DNA from: UBA9337 sp038331135
GTDB taxonomy: Bacteria > Patescibacteriota > Minisyncoccia > Moranbacterales > UBA9337
NCBI GenBank assembly: GCA_038331135.1
Contig: JBBQOS010000005.1
Coordinates: forward strand, 1-29,957
Reading direction: 5' to 3'
DNA: 29,957 bases
The notes under the pieces are model-generated. The model saw only the letters and a list, made by a program, of their open reading frames with translations, had not been told where the DNA came from and did not search any database. This document shows, one piece after another, positions 7,649 through 14,894 of the stretch; position 1 is the first letter of the stretch; the number at the start of each line of letters is the position of its first letter. Position numbers and translations under genes: made by a program.

Positions 7649-8806
7649 CTAATTTGTTTTAATGACACATGACTGTATGTTCCTCAATTCTTCCAAATAT
7701 CTTTTGCTCACAGCTTCCCAAGAGAAGTTTTCAAAAGTAAAATTTTGAGCGCGTTTACCAAAAGCAGTGCAAAAAATTTCATCTTCAAGAATGGCTTTTA
7801 TTTTAAAGGCATACTTTTCGGCATTGCCGGGCTCTACCATAAACCCATTTTTTCCATTTATAATGGCATCTTTAAGCCCTTCTAAATCAGAAGCGACCAC
7901 TACCTTAGCGCAAGCAGCTCCTTCAATAGCATTAATGCCAAAACCTTCCATAGAGCCGGGAACGGGAATATTGGGAGAGACAAACATGTCCACAGTATTA
8001 AAAAGAAGATTCATTTTTTCTTGAGCAATATTGGGAAAAAGAAAAACTCTTCCGACCAGATATTTATCTTGAATATTTTTTTCACAATCAGGAAAAGTAT
8101 CATTATCGCCAACTGTTTTTTTAGCCACTCTGCCACCTGCTCCAAGTAAGATATAATTAGCCGGCAAAAGGGGCATTACTTCTCGTATAAACCAATCCAA
8201 TCCTTTGTGTTTAACAAATCTTCCAACTCGTAAAATTACTTTTGTATCGACTAAATCTATATTTAAAAAATTGGCTAAATCTTTTCTAGTAAAATCATTA
8301 GAAACCTTATTAACGTCAAATCCATTTGGGATAAAAACGCACTTACTTTCATCAATGCCTAACTTAACTGCTTCTGAGATTGTAGAATTTCCTACCATGA
8401 TTAATTTGTCCATTTTGCCAATAGCAGGGATAATAAGCATTTTGTAAACTTTTCCCAAGAAAGATTTTTTATAAGCAAAAGTTAAGTCCAATCCATGAAC
8501 AATACATACAAATTTTTTCTTGGGATGAAATAATTTTAAAAATATTCCCAAAGGAGCCAGTACGCCATCGCCAAAAAGAACCACGTTATATTTCCAAAGA
8601 GAAAAAAGAGAAACAAATGTCGATTGAATTAAGAAAAGCGGTAGAAATTTTTTGCCACGCTTGTTGGCAATTATTTTTACCGCAGTTAATTGAGAAAGCT
8701 CAGTAGCAATACCGTAATTTTGATTTTCTATTCCGCCCAAAACAGGAGGATAGGCGCGAGAGATAAATAGCACTCTGGGGTTTTTATTCATATTTTTTGT
8801 GTTCAT
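7649..8806 (-). CDS. GT4-family glycosyltransferase
   Basis: 385 residues, GT-B fold. The N-terminal domain begins PRVLFISRAYPPVLGGIENQN, the glycine-rich acceptor-side loop of GT4 enzymes. The C-terminal domain has ILRVGRFVKHKGLDWFI and, near residue 290, EGFGINAIEGAACAKVVVAS containing the EX7E motif that binds the nucleotide-sugar donor. It probably adds a hexose to a lipid-linked or surface glycan at the cytoplasmic membrane face. The upstream GT2 gene overlaps it: ATG 8806 gives a 23-base overlap, and an alternative ATG at 8791 (MNKNPRV) overlaps the GT2 stop by 8 bases. Both imply translational coupling. The donor sugar cannot be determined. Confidence 0.9.
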   Translation of the reverse strand: MNTKNMNKNPRVLFISRAYPPVLGGIENQNYGIATELSQLTAVKIIANKRGKKFLPLFLIQSTFVSLFSLWKYNVVLFGDGVLAPLGIFLKLFHPKKKFVCIVHGLDLTFAYKKSFLGKVYKMLIIPAIGKMDKLIMVGNSTISEAVKLGIDESKCVFIPNGFDVNKVSNDFTRKDLANFLNIDLVDTKVILRVGRFVKHKGLDWFIREVMPLLPANYILLGAGGRVAKKTVGDNDTFPDCEKNIQDKYLVGRVFLFPNIAQEKMNLLFNTVDMFVSPNIPVPGSMEGFGINAIEGAACAKVVVASDLEGLKDAIINGKNGFMVEPGNAEKYAFKIKAILEDEIFCTAFGKRAQNFTFENFSWEAVSKRYLEELRNIQSCVIKTN

Positions 8807-9761
8807 TCTTCTTTTTATTATAGAAGTATGATTTTAATAAATACATCTGATCTTCGGTTAGCTTGCGATTGGTCTTTATCATATCGGCAATTAGAGCAAA
8901 AATTATAGTCTGCAATCCAATAAGAAACAAAACAGCTGAGAGTAATAGGTAGTTTCGATAGGGAGATACTTTAAAATTTTGGAAGTAAAAAAATAGAAAG
9001 ACAGAAAAAATAATTAGAGAAATGAGAACCAAGATTGAGCCAGGGATGCCAAAAAATTTCATAGGTCGCACATCGCGAATGGCTTTGATAATTATCTTAA
9101 AACTATTATTTACAAAATGGAAGACGCTTTTAACTACGCGAGATTTTCTATCAGCAAAATAGGTCACCTTAACTGGAATCCATTTTAATTTTAGATTTTT
9201 ACCCAAAGCGTCAATAATGGTTTCTTGGGTGTAGGTGAATCCTCCGGGCAAATTAAGCCTAAGCATAGTTTCGCTATTCATAGCTCGAAAACCGCAAGTT
9301 AAATCTTTAATTTTAAATTGCATAAATTTACCTACGATATTGGCAGCAAATCTGTTAAGAAAATCTTTTATCCAGGGAATATTTTTGGCTTTGTGCTCCC
9401 CAAATCTGTCGGCGATAACCATATCAGACTCTCCATTTAAAATGGGGTCAATCATTTTTTGGATATCATTGGGGTCGAATTGTCCATCAGCGTCAATATT
9501 AACCATAATATCAGCTCCATTTTCCAGGGCGTTGGTGACGGCTGTTTTAAAAGCCACCCCAATTCCTCGGTTAGTAGAATGTGAAACGATAATATCTGCT
9601 CCAGCTTGGCGAGAAACCTCAATGGTTTTATCTTCAGATCCGTCATTGGTTACTTGAACCAAAACTTCACTAATCCCTTTAAGTTTTCTGGGAATTCTTT
9701 TGATTGTCTGTCCAATTTTTTCTTCTTCGTTATATGCAGGTAAGTTTACAATTAATTTCAT
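8784..9761 (-). CDS. GT2-family polyprenyl-phosphate glycosyltransferase (DPM1-like)
   Basis: 325 residues. The N-terminal GT-A domain (1-230) opens LPAYNEEEKIGQTI and carries VTNDGSEDKT, a GIGVAFKTA segment and IDADGQFDP (about 89-97) with the DXD-type metal site. Two membrane helices follow at about 237-262 and 272-298. This arrangement matches dolichol-phosphate mannose/glucose synthase relatives, which load a sugar onto polyprenyl phosphate; the product would suit GT-C enzymes such as the one at 3542-5602, though that link is inference. It is the first gene of a two-gene unit with the GT4 gene. No Shine-Dalgarno is visible; an AT-rich TATAAA lies just before the start. Confidence 0.9.
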   Translation of the reverse strand: MKLIVNLPAYNEEEKIGQTIKRIPRKLKGISEVLVQVTNDGSEDKTIEVSRQAGADIIVSHSTNRGIGVAFKTAVTNALENGADIMVNIDADGQFDPNDIQKMIDPILNGESDMVIADRFGEHKAKNIPWIKDFLNRFAANIVGKFMQFKIKDLTCGFRAMNSETMLRLNLPGGFTYTQETIIDALGKNLKLKWIPVKVTYFADRKSRVVKSVFHFVNNSFKIIIKAIRDVRPMKFFGIPGSILVLISLIIFSVFLFFYFQNFKVSPYRNYLLLSAVLFLIGLQTIIFALIADMIKTNRKLTEDQMYLLKSYFYNKKKNEHKKYE

Positions 9762-9840
9762 AGTTTATAATTTATAGGCTTAGAATAGTCCTTCAATTTT
9801 TTAAGTCATTATAATATTAGCCCAAAATCGCTAGTTTGAC

Positions 9841-9960
9841 AACAGAAAACATAGCAAACTCTAGAACATGGAACATGTAGCATAAAAATATGAAAGCATC
9901 AAATCTGTTTAATGTTATTTTGTCAGAATGTCAATATGTTAACGTGCTAAAGCGCTTAGA
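9841..9960 (+). repeat. Degenerate short-word tracts
   Basis: 9841-9898 is built from words related to AACATGGAACATGTAGCAT (family W2). 9931-9960 is built from words related to ATATGTTAACGTGCTAA (family W1). Both families recur elsewhere in the window. Confidence 0.6.
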
Positions 9961-9971
9961 CTTGTTTTTTT

Positions 9972-10181
9972 ATGAGACATGGAAAACCCAAGGGTAAATG
10001 TGCCCATGAAGGTATGCCGTATGAAGAATTTATAATGGTTTTTGGATCGGAACACAGAAACCTTTCTAAACATAGGTTAAATAAAAAAGCATCAGAAGAA
10101 ATAAAAAGATTTATAAATTCTGATTTTTGGAAGCGTATTTTAAAAGAAATAAAGGCTTGCGAAGATAAAATAGATAAATAG
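9972..10181 (+). CDS. Small basic protein of unknown function
   Basis: 69 residues from ATG 9972, rich in Lys, Arg and Glu. The first part (MRHGKPKGKCAHEGMPYEEF) includes Cys10, His12 and His3, and the second half looks like an amphipathic helix (HRLNKKASEEIKRFINSDFW). No known domain is recognised and no Shine-Dalgarno precedes it; a W1 word tract ends about 12 bases upstream of the start. It could be a real conserved small protein or a chance frame. Codon use (AT-rich third positions, AAA Lys, GAA Glu) fits the neighbours, which supports coding. Confidence 0.5.
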   Translation: MRHGKPKGKCAHEGMPYEEFIMVFGSEHRNLSKHRLNKKASEEIKRFINSDFWKRILKEIKACEDKIDK

Positions 10182-10212
10182 TTGATTAGCGCTCGTTGCC
10201 ATTTATTATTAG

Positions 10213-10241
10213 TTGGCAAATCATGCTTTTTAGATTAAAAT
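10213..10241 (+). promoter_or_regulatory. Promoter for rodA
   Basis: TTGGCA (10213-10218), a 17-bp spacer and TAAAAT (10236-10241). The start is expected near 10248, about 31 nt upstream of the ATG. Confidence 0.6.
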
Positions 10242-10278
10242 ATTATATGAGGTAGTTAGATTTATTTTATAAAACTTT

Positions 10279-11406
10279 ATGTTGGGAAGAATATTGAGAT
10301 TGGATTGGATTTTGATAACGGCGGTGTTGTTGCTTTTGGGAGTGGGCTTATTAGCTCTTTATAGCATCTCGGTTTCTGAAAAATTTAATGTAGGCGAGGC
10401 GACTTTCTTTAGCAAGCAAATGGTGGCTTTTGCGGTGGGGATTATAATTATGTTTACATTTTCTTTAATGGACTATCATAATTTTAAATCTCACAGTAAG
10501 ATAGTATATTTTTTGATGATTATTGTTTTAATATTGGTACTGATTAAAGGTTCGTTGGTAAGAGGAACTACTGGTTGGATATCTATCGGGTTTCTCAATT
10601 TTCAGCCAGTGGAAGTTGCCAAGGTTTTATTGATTTTGTCTTTAGCAAGTTTTATTACCAAAAGTAAGGCGATGTTGAGCGAAATAACTAGATTGGTGGC
10701 CTCTTTTTCGTTAGCAGGAGTGGCTATCATCTTAGTTTTATTGCAACCTGATTTTGGAAGTGCTTTGGTTTTGATGGCGATAGTGGTAACGATGTTACTC
10801 CTTTCAGGAATAGAATGGAAATATCTGGCAATAATGGTCGGCTTGGGAATTTTAAGTTTAATAATAACTTGGTTTCTTTTGGCTGATTATCAAAAAAATA
10901 GAATAATAAACTTTGTTAATCCTGAAAATGATCCAAGGGGTAGCGGTTACAATGTTATTCAATCAATGGTGGCAGTGGGTTCGGGCGGGCTAACTGGAAA
11001 AGGATTGGGACATGGATCGCAATCACAACTTAATTTCTTGCCAGAAAATCATACCGATTTTATTTTTGCCGTCATCGTAGAAGAGTTTGGCGTTTTGGGA
11101 GCGGGAGTGATAATTATTTTGCTAATAGTTATCTTTTATCGATTAAAAAAAACAGCTCAAATAGCGATGGATAATTTTGGATATTTAATAGTAGCAGGCA
11201 GTATGGCGATGTTTTTTGTCCAAGTAGTAGTTAATATTGGTATGAATATTGGAGTGATGCCAGTCACGGGAATACCTTTGATATTCCTTAGCTACGGCGG
11301 AAGTTCGTTGGTGGTATCTTTTATGACAATCGGAATTATTAATAATATATTTTTAGTTAGTCGAAGAAATCTAGAAACACGAATTCAAGTAGGCGATGAC
11401 TTTTGA
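10279..11406 (+). CDS. rodA: Peptidoglycan glycosyltransferase RodA (SEDS family)
   Basis: 375 residues with about ten membrane helices. The SEDS signature loop reads GLGHGSQSQLNFLPENHTDF (about 242-261); HGSQSQL and LPExHTDF are closer to RodA than FtsW, and Asp260 corresponds to the essential aspartate. QPDFGSA (about 156-162), RGTTGWI in place of the RodA GSxRWI, and the C-terminal GIPLIFLSYGGSS are also typical. RodA polymerises lipid II during cell elongation with a class B penicillin-binding protein; no such partner gene is in this window. It has its own promoter and ends with TGA, supporting the standard stop-codon code. FtsW remains a less likely assignment. Confidence 0.92.
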   Translation: MLGRILRLDWILITAVLLLLGVGLLALYSISVSEKFNVGEATFFSKQMVAFAVGIIIMFTFSLMDYHNFKSHSKIVYFLMIIVLILVLIKGSLVRGTTGWISIGFLNFQPVEVAKVLLILSLASFITKSKAMLSEITRLVASFSLAGVAIILVLLQPDFGSALVLMAIVVTMLLLSGIEWKYLAIMVGLGILSLIITWFLLADYQKNRIINFVNPENDPRGSGYNVIQSMVAVGSGGLTGKGLGHGSQSQLNFLPENHTDFIFAVIVEEFGVLGAGVIIILLIVIFYRLKKTAQIAMDNFGYLIVAGSMAMFFVQVVVNIGMNIGVMPVTGIPLIFLSYGGSSLVVSFMTIGIINNIFLVSRRNLETRIQVGDDF

Positions 11407-11531
11407 TTTTACTAATTACAAATCTATACAAATATACAAATCATAATTCAATAAAAAATCATTATTTATAAAGTATGAATTCAATAATTCGAGAATTTAT
11501 GATTGTTGAATATTGAAACATTTTAAAAGGG

Positions 11532-11559
11532 TTGATTTTTCTATATAAATATGTATAAT
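11532..11559 (+). promoter_or_regulatory. Promoter placing initiation at the start codon of the 11567 gene
   Basis: TTGATT (11532-11537), a 16-bp spacer and a perfect TATAAT (11554-11559). Initiation about seven bases further falls at roughly 11566, one base before the ATG at 11567. The mRNA would be effectively leaderless. Confidence 0.6.
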
Positions 11560-11566
11560 AGTTATT

Positions 11567-11863
11567 ATGAGAGAACAAGAATATAACTTAAAAAATCTGA
11601 CCAAATGTCCACTGTGTAAGACTAAATATGACAATTCTCAAACTTTCGTTTTGGAAGAGGGAGTAAGTAGAACTATCTTTCATTTAACTTGCAGTAAGTG
11701 TCAGAGCGCTTTACTAGCCTTTATCACAGAGGGAAAAAAAGGAGTTGTTAGCTTAGGTATGGCAACTGATTTAAGTGTTGAGGAAGCTCGTCAGATGTTC
11801 AAAAAATCTCCCATTAGCAAAGAAGAAGTTTTGACAGTCTATAAGTATTTAAATAATAAGTAG
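11567..11863 (+). CDS. Zinc-ribbon protein of unknown function
   Basis: 98 residues. CPLC (14-17) and CSKC (42-45), with TIFHLTCSKCQSALLAF, form a rubredoxin-like zinc ribbon. The C-terminal half (about 60-98) is helical, with DLSVEEARQMFKKSPISKEEVLTVYKYL. I recognise the layout only as a conserved hypothetical of CPR type and cannot name a function. It probably precedes L25 in transcription: the next start is about 70 bases downstream with no clear terminator between, so a translation- or transcription-linked role is conceivable but inferred only from position. Confidence 0.75.
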   Translation: MREQEYNLKNLTKCPLCKTKYDNSQTFVLEEGVSRTIFHLTCSKCQSALLAFITEGKKGVVSLGMATDLSVEEARQMFKKSPISKEEVLTVYKYLNNK

Positions 11864-11932
11864 AATGAAATTGGATTTGCAGAGATAGTTTCGTAAATAG
11901 TTTTTCTGTAAATGTATTTCGGTAAAAGAATT

Positions 11933-12598
11933 ATGAAAAGTGTAACTTTAAAGGCAGATTTAAGAGATTTGGAAAAAGAAAATATTAATGATAAAAGAAA
12001 GGCGGGAATAATTCCAGCTGTTTTATACGGTCAATCAAAAGATAATAAAAATGTTTGGGTAAATGGATTAGAATTTGGTAGAGTTTTTGAAGAAGCCGGT
12101 GAAAACACGGTGGTTGCGTTAGAAGTTCAAAATGGAGAAAAAGAAAATGTTATAATTTATGACTATCAAACAGATCCTCTTTCTGGCAAGGTGATTCACA
12201 TTGATCTTTTGAGAGTCAATATGAAAGAGGAAATTGAAACAAAAATTCCATTGACTTTCATAGGTGAAGCTCCGGCTGTAAAAGAAGGTGGTGGAACATT
12301 GGTTAAATCTATGGATGATATCGGCGTAAAATGTTTGCCAGGAAATATGCCCAAGGATTTTACTGTTGATTTAAGTACACTGGCTAGTTTTGAAGATAGA
12401 ATTACTGTGGGAGATTTAGTCATTCCTGCAGATGTAGAAGTTTTGGACAATCCAGAAACAATCATTGCTTCCGTGAGCGCTCCAAGAAGTGAAGAGGAGC
12501 TAGCTGAACTTAATGAAAAAGTCGAAGAGGATGTATCTAAAGTAGCTGATACCAAAGAAAAACCAGCTGAAGATGCAAAAATAGAAGATAAAAAATAG
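11933..12598 (+). CDS. rplY: Ribosomal protein bL25, long CTC/TL5 type
   Basis: 221 residues from ATG 11933 (MKSVTLKADLRD); the frame also opens at ATG 11912, but L25 proteins begin near the chosen Met. Residues 1-95 are the 5S-rRNA-binding L25 domain (RKAGIIPAVLYGQ, then VIIYDYQTDPLSGKVIHIDLLRV). Residues 96-185 form the TL5/CTC C-terminal domain (IPLTFIGEAPAVKEGGGTLV, then ITVGDLVIPADVEVLDNPE). The last 35 or so residues are an acidic, lysine-rich tail. The protein binds 5S rRNA in the large subunit. A strong terminator follows at 12609-12636. Confidence 0.93.
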   Translation: MKSVTLKADLRDLEKENINDKRKAGIIPAVLYGQSKDNKNVWVNGLEFGRVFEEAGENTVVALEVQNGEKENVIIYDYQTDPLSGKVIHIDLLRVNMKEEIETKIPLTFIGEAPAVKEGGGTLVKSMDDIGVKCLPGNMPKDFTVDLSTLASFEDRITVGDLVIPADVEVLDNPETIIASVSAPRSEEELAELNEKVEEDVSKVADTKEKPAEDAKIEDKK

Positions 12599-12608
12599 TT
12601 TTGTTTGC

Positions 12609-12636
12609 AAAAATCTCCCCTAGTGGGAGATTTTTT
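12609..12636 (+). terminator. Rho-independent terminator after rplY
   Basis: Stem AAAAATCTCCC / GGGAGATTTTT with a 5-nt loop (CTAGT), ending in six Ts. It closes the unit of the zinc-ribbon gene and rplY. Confidence 0.88.
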
Positions 12637-12735
12637 GTTTAATACAACTTTTAATCACTCGCATCGTGGGTGATACCCGGCCAACGATAAATTGTTTCTT
12701 AATTCTTAAATTGTGAATCTTTTATATTATTTTTG

Positions 12736-12744
12736 TGGTATAAT
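12736..12744 (+). promoter_or_regulatory. Extended -10 promoter for the reductase gene
   Basis: TGGTATAAT is a TGN-extended perfect -10 (12736-12744). No good -35 lies at the proper distance. The predicted leader is about 49 nt. Confidence 0.5.
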
Positions 12745-12799
12745 TTATTAAGAAACTGTCTAAAAAATTAATACGCTAAATTAAAAACAAGTTAATTTA

Positions 12800-13975
12800 A
12801 TGGATGCAATCAAAGAAAAATATGATGTAGTCGTCGTGGGAGGAGGTCCAGCTGGAAGCACAGCTGCTTTTTATATTGAAAATCTAAAGGTGTTAATCAT
12901 AGATAAAAGTGATTTTCCTAGGCATAAAGCTTGTGGTGGAGGTTTGATTAGTAGCAAAGATTGGCCTTTGGAATTTAAAAATTATAACAAAATAAAAGAT
13001 GAGTTAAGACATTTCTCTTGCGATTCAATAAAAATGTATTGGAATAAAATGTATGTAGCCAAATGTCAATTTAAACATCTCTTTGATCAGGTTAGCAGAT
13101 ATGAATTTGATAATCTTCTCTTGGGAGAAGCTTTAAAAAAAGAGAATGTTCAATTTTTAAAATTTGACTTACGGAAAATTGAAAAAGAAAATTTAGATGG
13201 CAAGGAAGTCTATAAAATATCAGATGGTCAAAAAGAAATCATTGCCGATTATATTATTGGAGCTGACGGAATGTATAGTAAAGTTTCAAAATTTTTGGGA
13301 AATAAAAATCACAAAAGGCATCAATTCGGATATTGTTTGGAGTATGATATTGTTTGCGATAAAAAAGACAAAAATATTCATGTCATTCCTGGCTACGGTT
13401 GGGAAATTGGATATTCTTGGATTTTTCCAACTATCGATGGTTATCAAGTTGGGATTGGAATTATGCGAAAGCCTAGAAAGAATCTAAAATACTACTTAGA
13501 TGATTTTTTAAAATGGTCTATTGAAAAAGAACTAATTCCAGAAAAATATATAATACGAAAAATATTTGGAGGGGCAATACCCCTTAAAGTAGTAAAAAAT
13601 TATTGCACAGATAATATTTTGCTTTGCGGTGATGCGATGGGGCTAGTAAAACTTTTGACTGGAGAAGGTATTTATTATGCTCTAAAAAGTGGTAAAATCG
13701 CCGGTCAAGTTTTATCTGAAAGTCAGAAAAATTTGAAAAAAAGATATCGGAAAAAAATCAGACCATTATTTTGGGATACATTTTTAGTTCCTTATGTACC
13801 GCCTAAAATTTTTACGCTTCTTTTTTGGGCCACATTTTTCCACGTTGGACGGATCTGGAATTTTTTTAGAGTAGGTAATTTTATAGTAAGTTTTTTTATA
13901 AAAATTGCCATTCACAGGAAAAGCTCAAGAAAGGGAAGCTATTACCGGGATGAAAAGATTAAGATAGGGAGATGA
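12800..13975 (+). CDS. Geranylgeranyl-reductase-family FAD-dependent oxidoreductase
   Basis: 391 residues. The N-terminal dinucleotide-binding motif is YDVVVVGGGPAGSTAAF (8-24), followed by DKSDFPRHKACGGGL, the family's Cys-Gly-Gly-Gly loop. A second FAD motif (IIGADGMYSKVSKFLG) and a third, CGDAMGLVKLLTGEGIYYAL near residue 275, follow; the GEGI-A-SG pattern is typical of geranylgeranyl reductases (saturating isoprenoid chains) and related flavoprotein hydroxylases. The C-terminus is basic with a hydrophobic stretch and may bind membrane. Most CPR genomes lack complete isoprenoid pathways, so the substrate (perhaps a host-derived or scavenged polyprenyl lipid) is unknown. It stands between a terminator and the tRNA cluster. 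Confidence 0.86.
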   Translation: MDAIKEKYDVVVVGGGPAGSTAAFYIENLKVLIIDKSDFPRHKACGGGLISSKDWPLEFKNYNKIKDELRHFSCDSIKMYWNKMYVAKCQFKHLFDQVSRYEFDNLLLGEALKKENVQFLKFDLRKIEKENLDGKEVYKISDGQKEIIADYIIGADGMYSKVSKFLGNKNHKRHQFGYCLEYDIVCDKKDKNIHVIPGYGWEIGYSWIFPTIDGYQVGIGIMRKPRKNLKYYLDDFLKWSIEKELIPEKYIIRKIFGGAIPLKVVKNYCTDNILLCGDAMGLVKLLTGEGIYYALKSGKIAGQVLSESQKNLKKRYRKKIRPLFWDTFLVPYVPPKIFTLLFWATFFHVGRIWNFFRVGNFIVSFFIKIAIHRKSSRKGSYYRDEKIKIGR

Positions 13976-14339
13976 AAAAGTTAAAAATTCAACCTGACCG
14001 CAATGCCTTGTTTATAAGTTTAGTATAAATAGCGGTATAAAGATAAAATCGAAAAATTTTAAGTTAGGAAAATAATATTATTTGCGATGGCAGGCGGAAG
14101 TGCAAAATTAAAAATTAAAGAAAATAATTCAAAAATACATTAAAAATATCTCCTGCTGGGATAAAACACTACAGTATTATCATAGGTGTGAGTTTGGTAG
14201 AACTCGCGATATTGGAAATTGCGAAGCAGCTGTTTATTGTTAGAAAGAATAAATAAATTTAATTGACTAATCTATTTTTTGTTGCTATTATTGACGATGT
14301 TATTGAAGTTTTTTTGTGTGTTTAGTTAAATGTATTTTT
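13976..14339. other. Intergenic region before the tRNA cluster
   Basis: AT-rich with no convincing frame. It contains the strong tRNA promoter at 14263-14291 and moderately structured sequence around 14090-14230 (for example GGTGTGAGTTTGGTAGAACTCGCG) that I could not assign to a known RNA. Confidence 0.5.
14263..14291 (+). promoter_or_regulatory. Strong promoter for the tRNA cluster
   Basis: TTGACT (14263-14268), a 17-bp spacer and TATTAT (14286-14291), with TGC directly before the -10. Transcription would start near 14298, about 40 nt before tRNA-Lys. Confidence 0.7.
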
Positions 14340-14412
14340 GCGCTGTTAGCTCAGTTGGTAGAGCAGTTGCCTCTTAAGCAAACGGTCGAGGGTTCGAATC
14401 CCCCACGGCGCA
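14340..14412 (+). tRNA. tRNA-Lys (anticodon CUU)
   Basis: A 73-nt cloverleaf: acceptor GCGCTGT/ACGGCGC, D arm GCTC-AGTTGGTA-GAGC, anticodon loop CTCTTAA with CTT at 14373-14375, T arm GAGGG-TTCGAAT-CCCCC and discriminator A73. The D arm and anticodon region resemble bacterial tRNA-Lys closely. The 27-43 pair is a G-A mismatch and the T stem has one A-C mismatch. The 3' CCA is not encoded and must be added by a nucleotidyltransferase. Confidence 0.93.
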
Positions 14413-14430
14413 CAGGCAAGCATTGAATAT

Positions 14431-14505
14431 GCCCCCATAGCTCAACGATGGAGCTAAAAGTGTCAGCTTTTAGGACTTCTAAGTTGTTCTATAGTAGCTG
14501 TCGAC
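14431..14505 (+). pseudogene. Decayed tRNA-Arg-like copy 1 with hairpin insertion
   Basis: The first 16 bases (GCCCCCATAGCTCAAC) are identical to the intact tRNA-Arg downstream. After GGAGC there is extra sequence in two blocks (TAAAAGTG and TTTTAGGA) around TCAGC, forming the stem TAAAAG/CTTTTA. The anticodon loop CTTCTAA follows, then similarity fades. No 3' acceptor strand is present. Confidence 0.7.
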
Positions 14506-14517
14506 AATTTAATACAT

Positions 14518-14589
14518 GCCCCCATAGCTCAACGGATAGAGCAACAGCCTTCTAAGCTGAAGATCTAGGTTCGATTCCTGGTGGGGGTA
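14518..14589 (+). tRNA. tRNA-Arg (anticodon UCU)
   Basis: A 72-nt cloverleaf: acceptor GCCCCCA/TGGGGGT (G1-U72 wobble), D arm GCTC-AACGGATA-GAGC, anticodon loop CTTCTAA with TCT at 14551-14553, T arm CTAGG-TTCGATT-CCTGG and discriminator A73. The 27-43 pair is an A-A mismatch. CCA is not encoded. It is the only complete member of the local array. Confidence 0.93.
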
Positions 14590-14611
14590 CAAACATAATA
14601 ATATTCCATCT

Positions 14612-14674
14612 TCAGATCTATAGGTTCTCAACCAGAGGTTGACCATCCTCTGGATGGGATTCCTGGTGGGGGTA
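14612..14674 (+). pseudogene. Decayed tRNA-Arg-like copy 2, 3' half with hairpin insertion
   Basis: The sequence resembles the variable loop and T arm (AGATCTA, then GGTTC). About 30 bases are then inserted in the T loop, containing the stem CCAGAGG/CCTCTGG, after which GATTCCTGGTGGGGGTA matches the tRNA 3' end exactly. Confidence 0.65.
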
Positions 14675-14684
14675 CAAAATAAAA

Positions 14685-14768
14685 CGCTCAACTGACCTAG
14701 AGCTGAAAGTGAATAGCTTTCAGGACTTCTAAGCTATGGAATTAGGATTTATTTCCTGGTGGGGGTAC
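14685..14768 (+). pseudogene. Decayed tRNA-Arg-like copy 3 with hairpin insertion
   Basis: Matches the tRNA from the D arm (CGCTCAAC, GAGC) through the anticodon loop CTTCTAA to TTCCTGGTGGGGGTA. It has the same two inserted blocks as copy 1, here TGAAAGTG and TTTCAGGA, pairing as TGAAAG/CTTTCA. Relative to copy 1, one A-T pair has become G-C on both sides. A still weaker resemblance continues at about 14795-14860. Confidence 0.7.
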
Positions 14769-14894
14769 AAATTAAAACTTTAAACAAAATAAAAACGTTT
14801 AACTCAATAGAACATTATTTTATAAAAATGCTATCGTAGAGTTATGACACAATAGATTCGTGGTTATTTTTTTTTAATGTAATTATTTTAGTTT

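Noticed and set aside
14090..14230. A structured RNA such as tmRNA, 6S or RNase P before the tRNA cluster
   Set aside because: Some local pairing is seen, but none of the conserved cores of these RNAs is recognisable.
14509..14691. Minus-strand 60-residue frame over the tRNA-Arg copies
   Set aside because: It is the complement of tRNA and tRNA-like sequence; such spurious proteins are common over tRNA genes.
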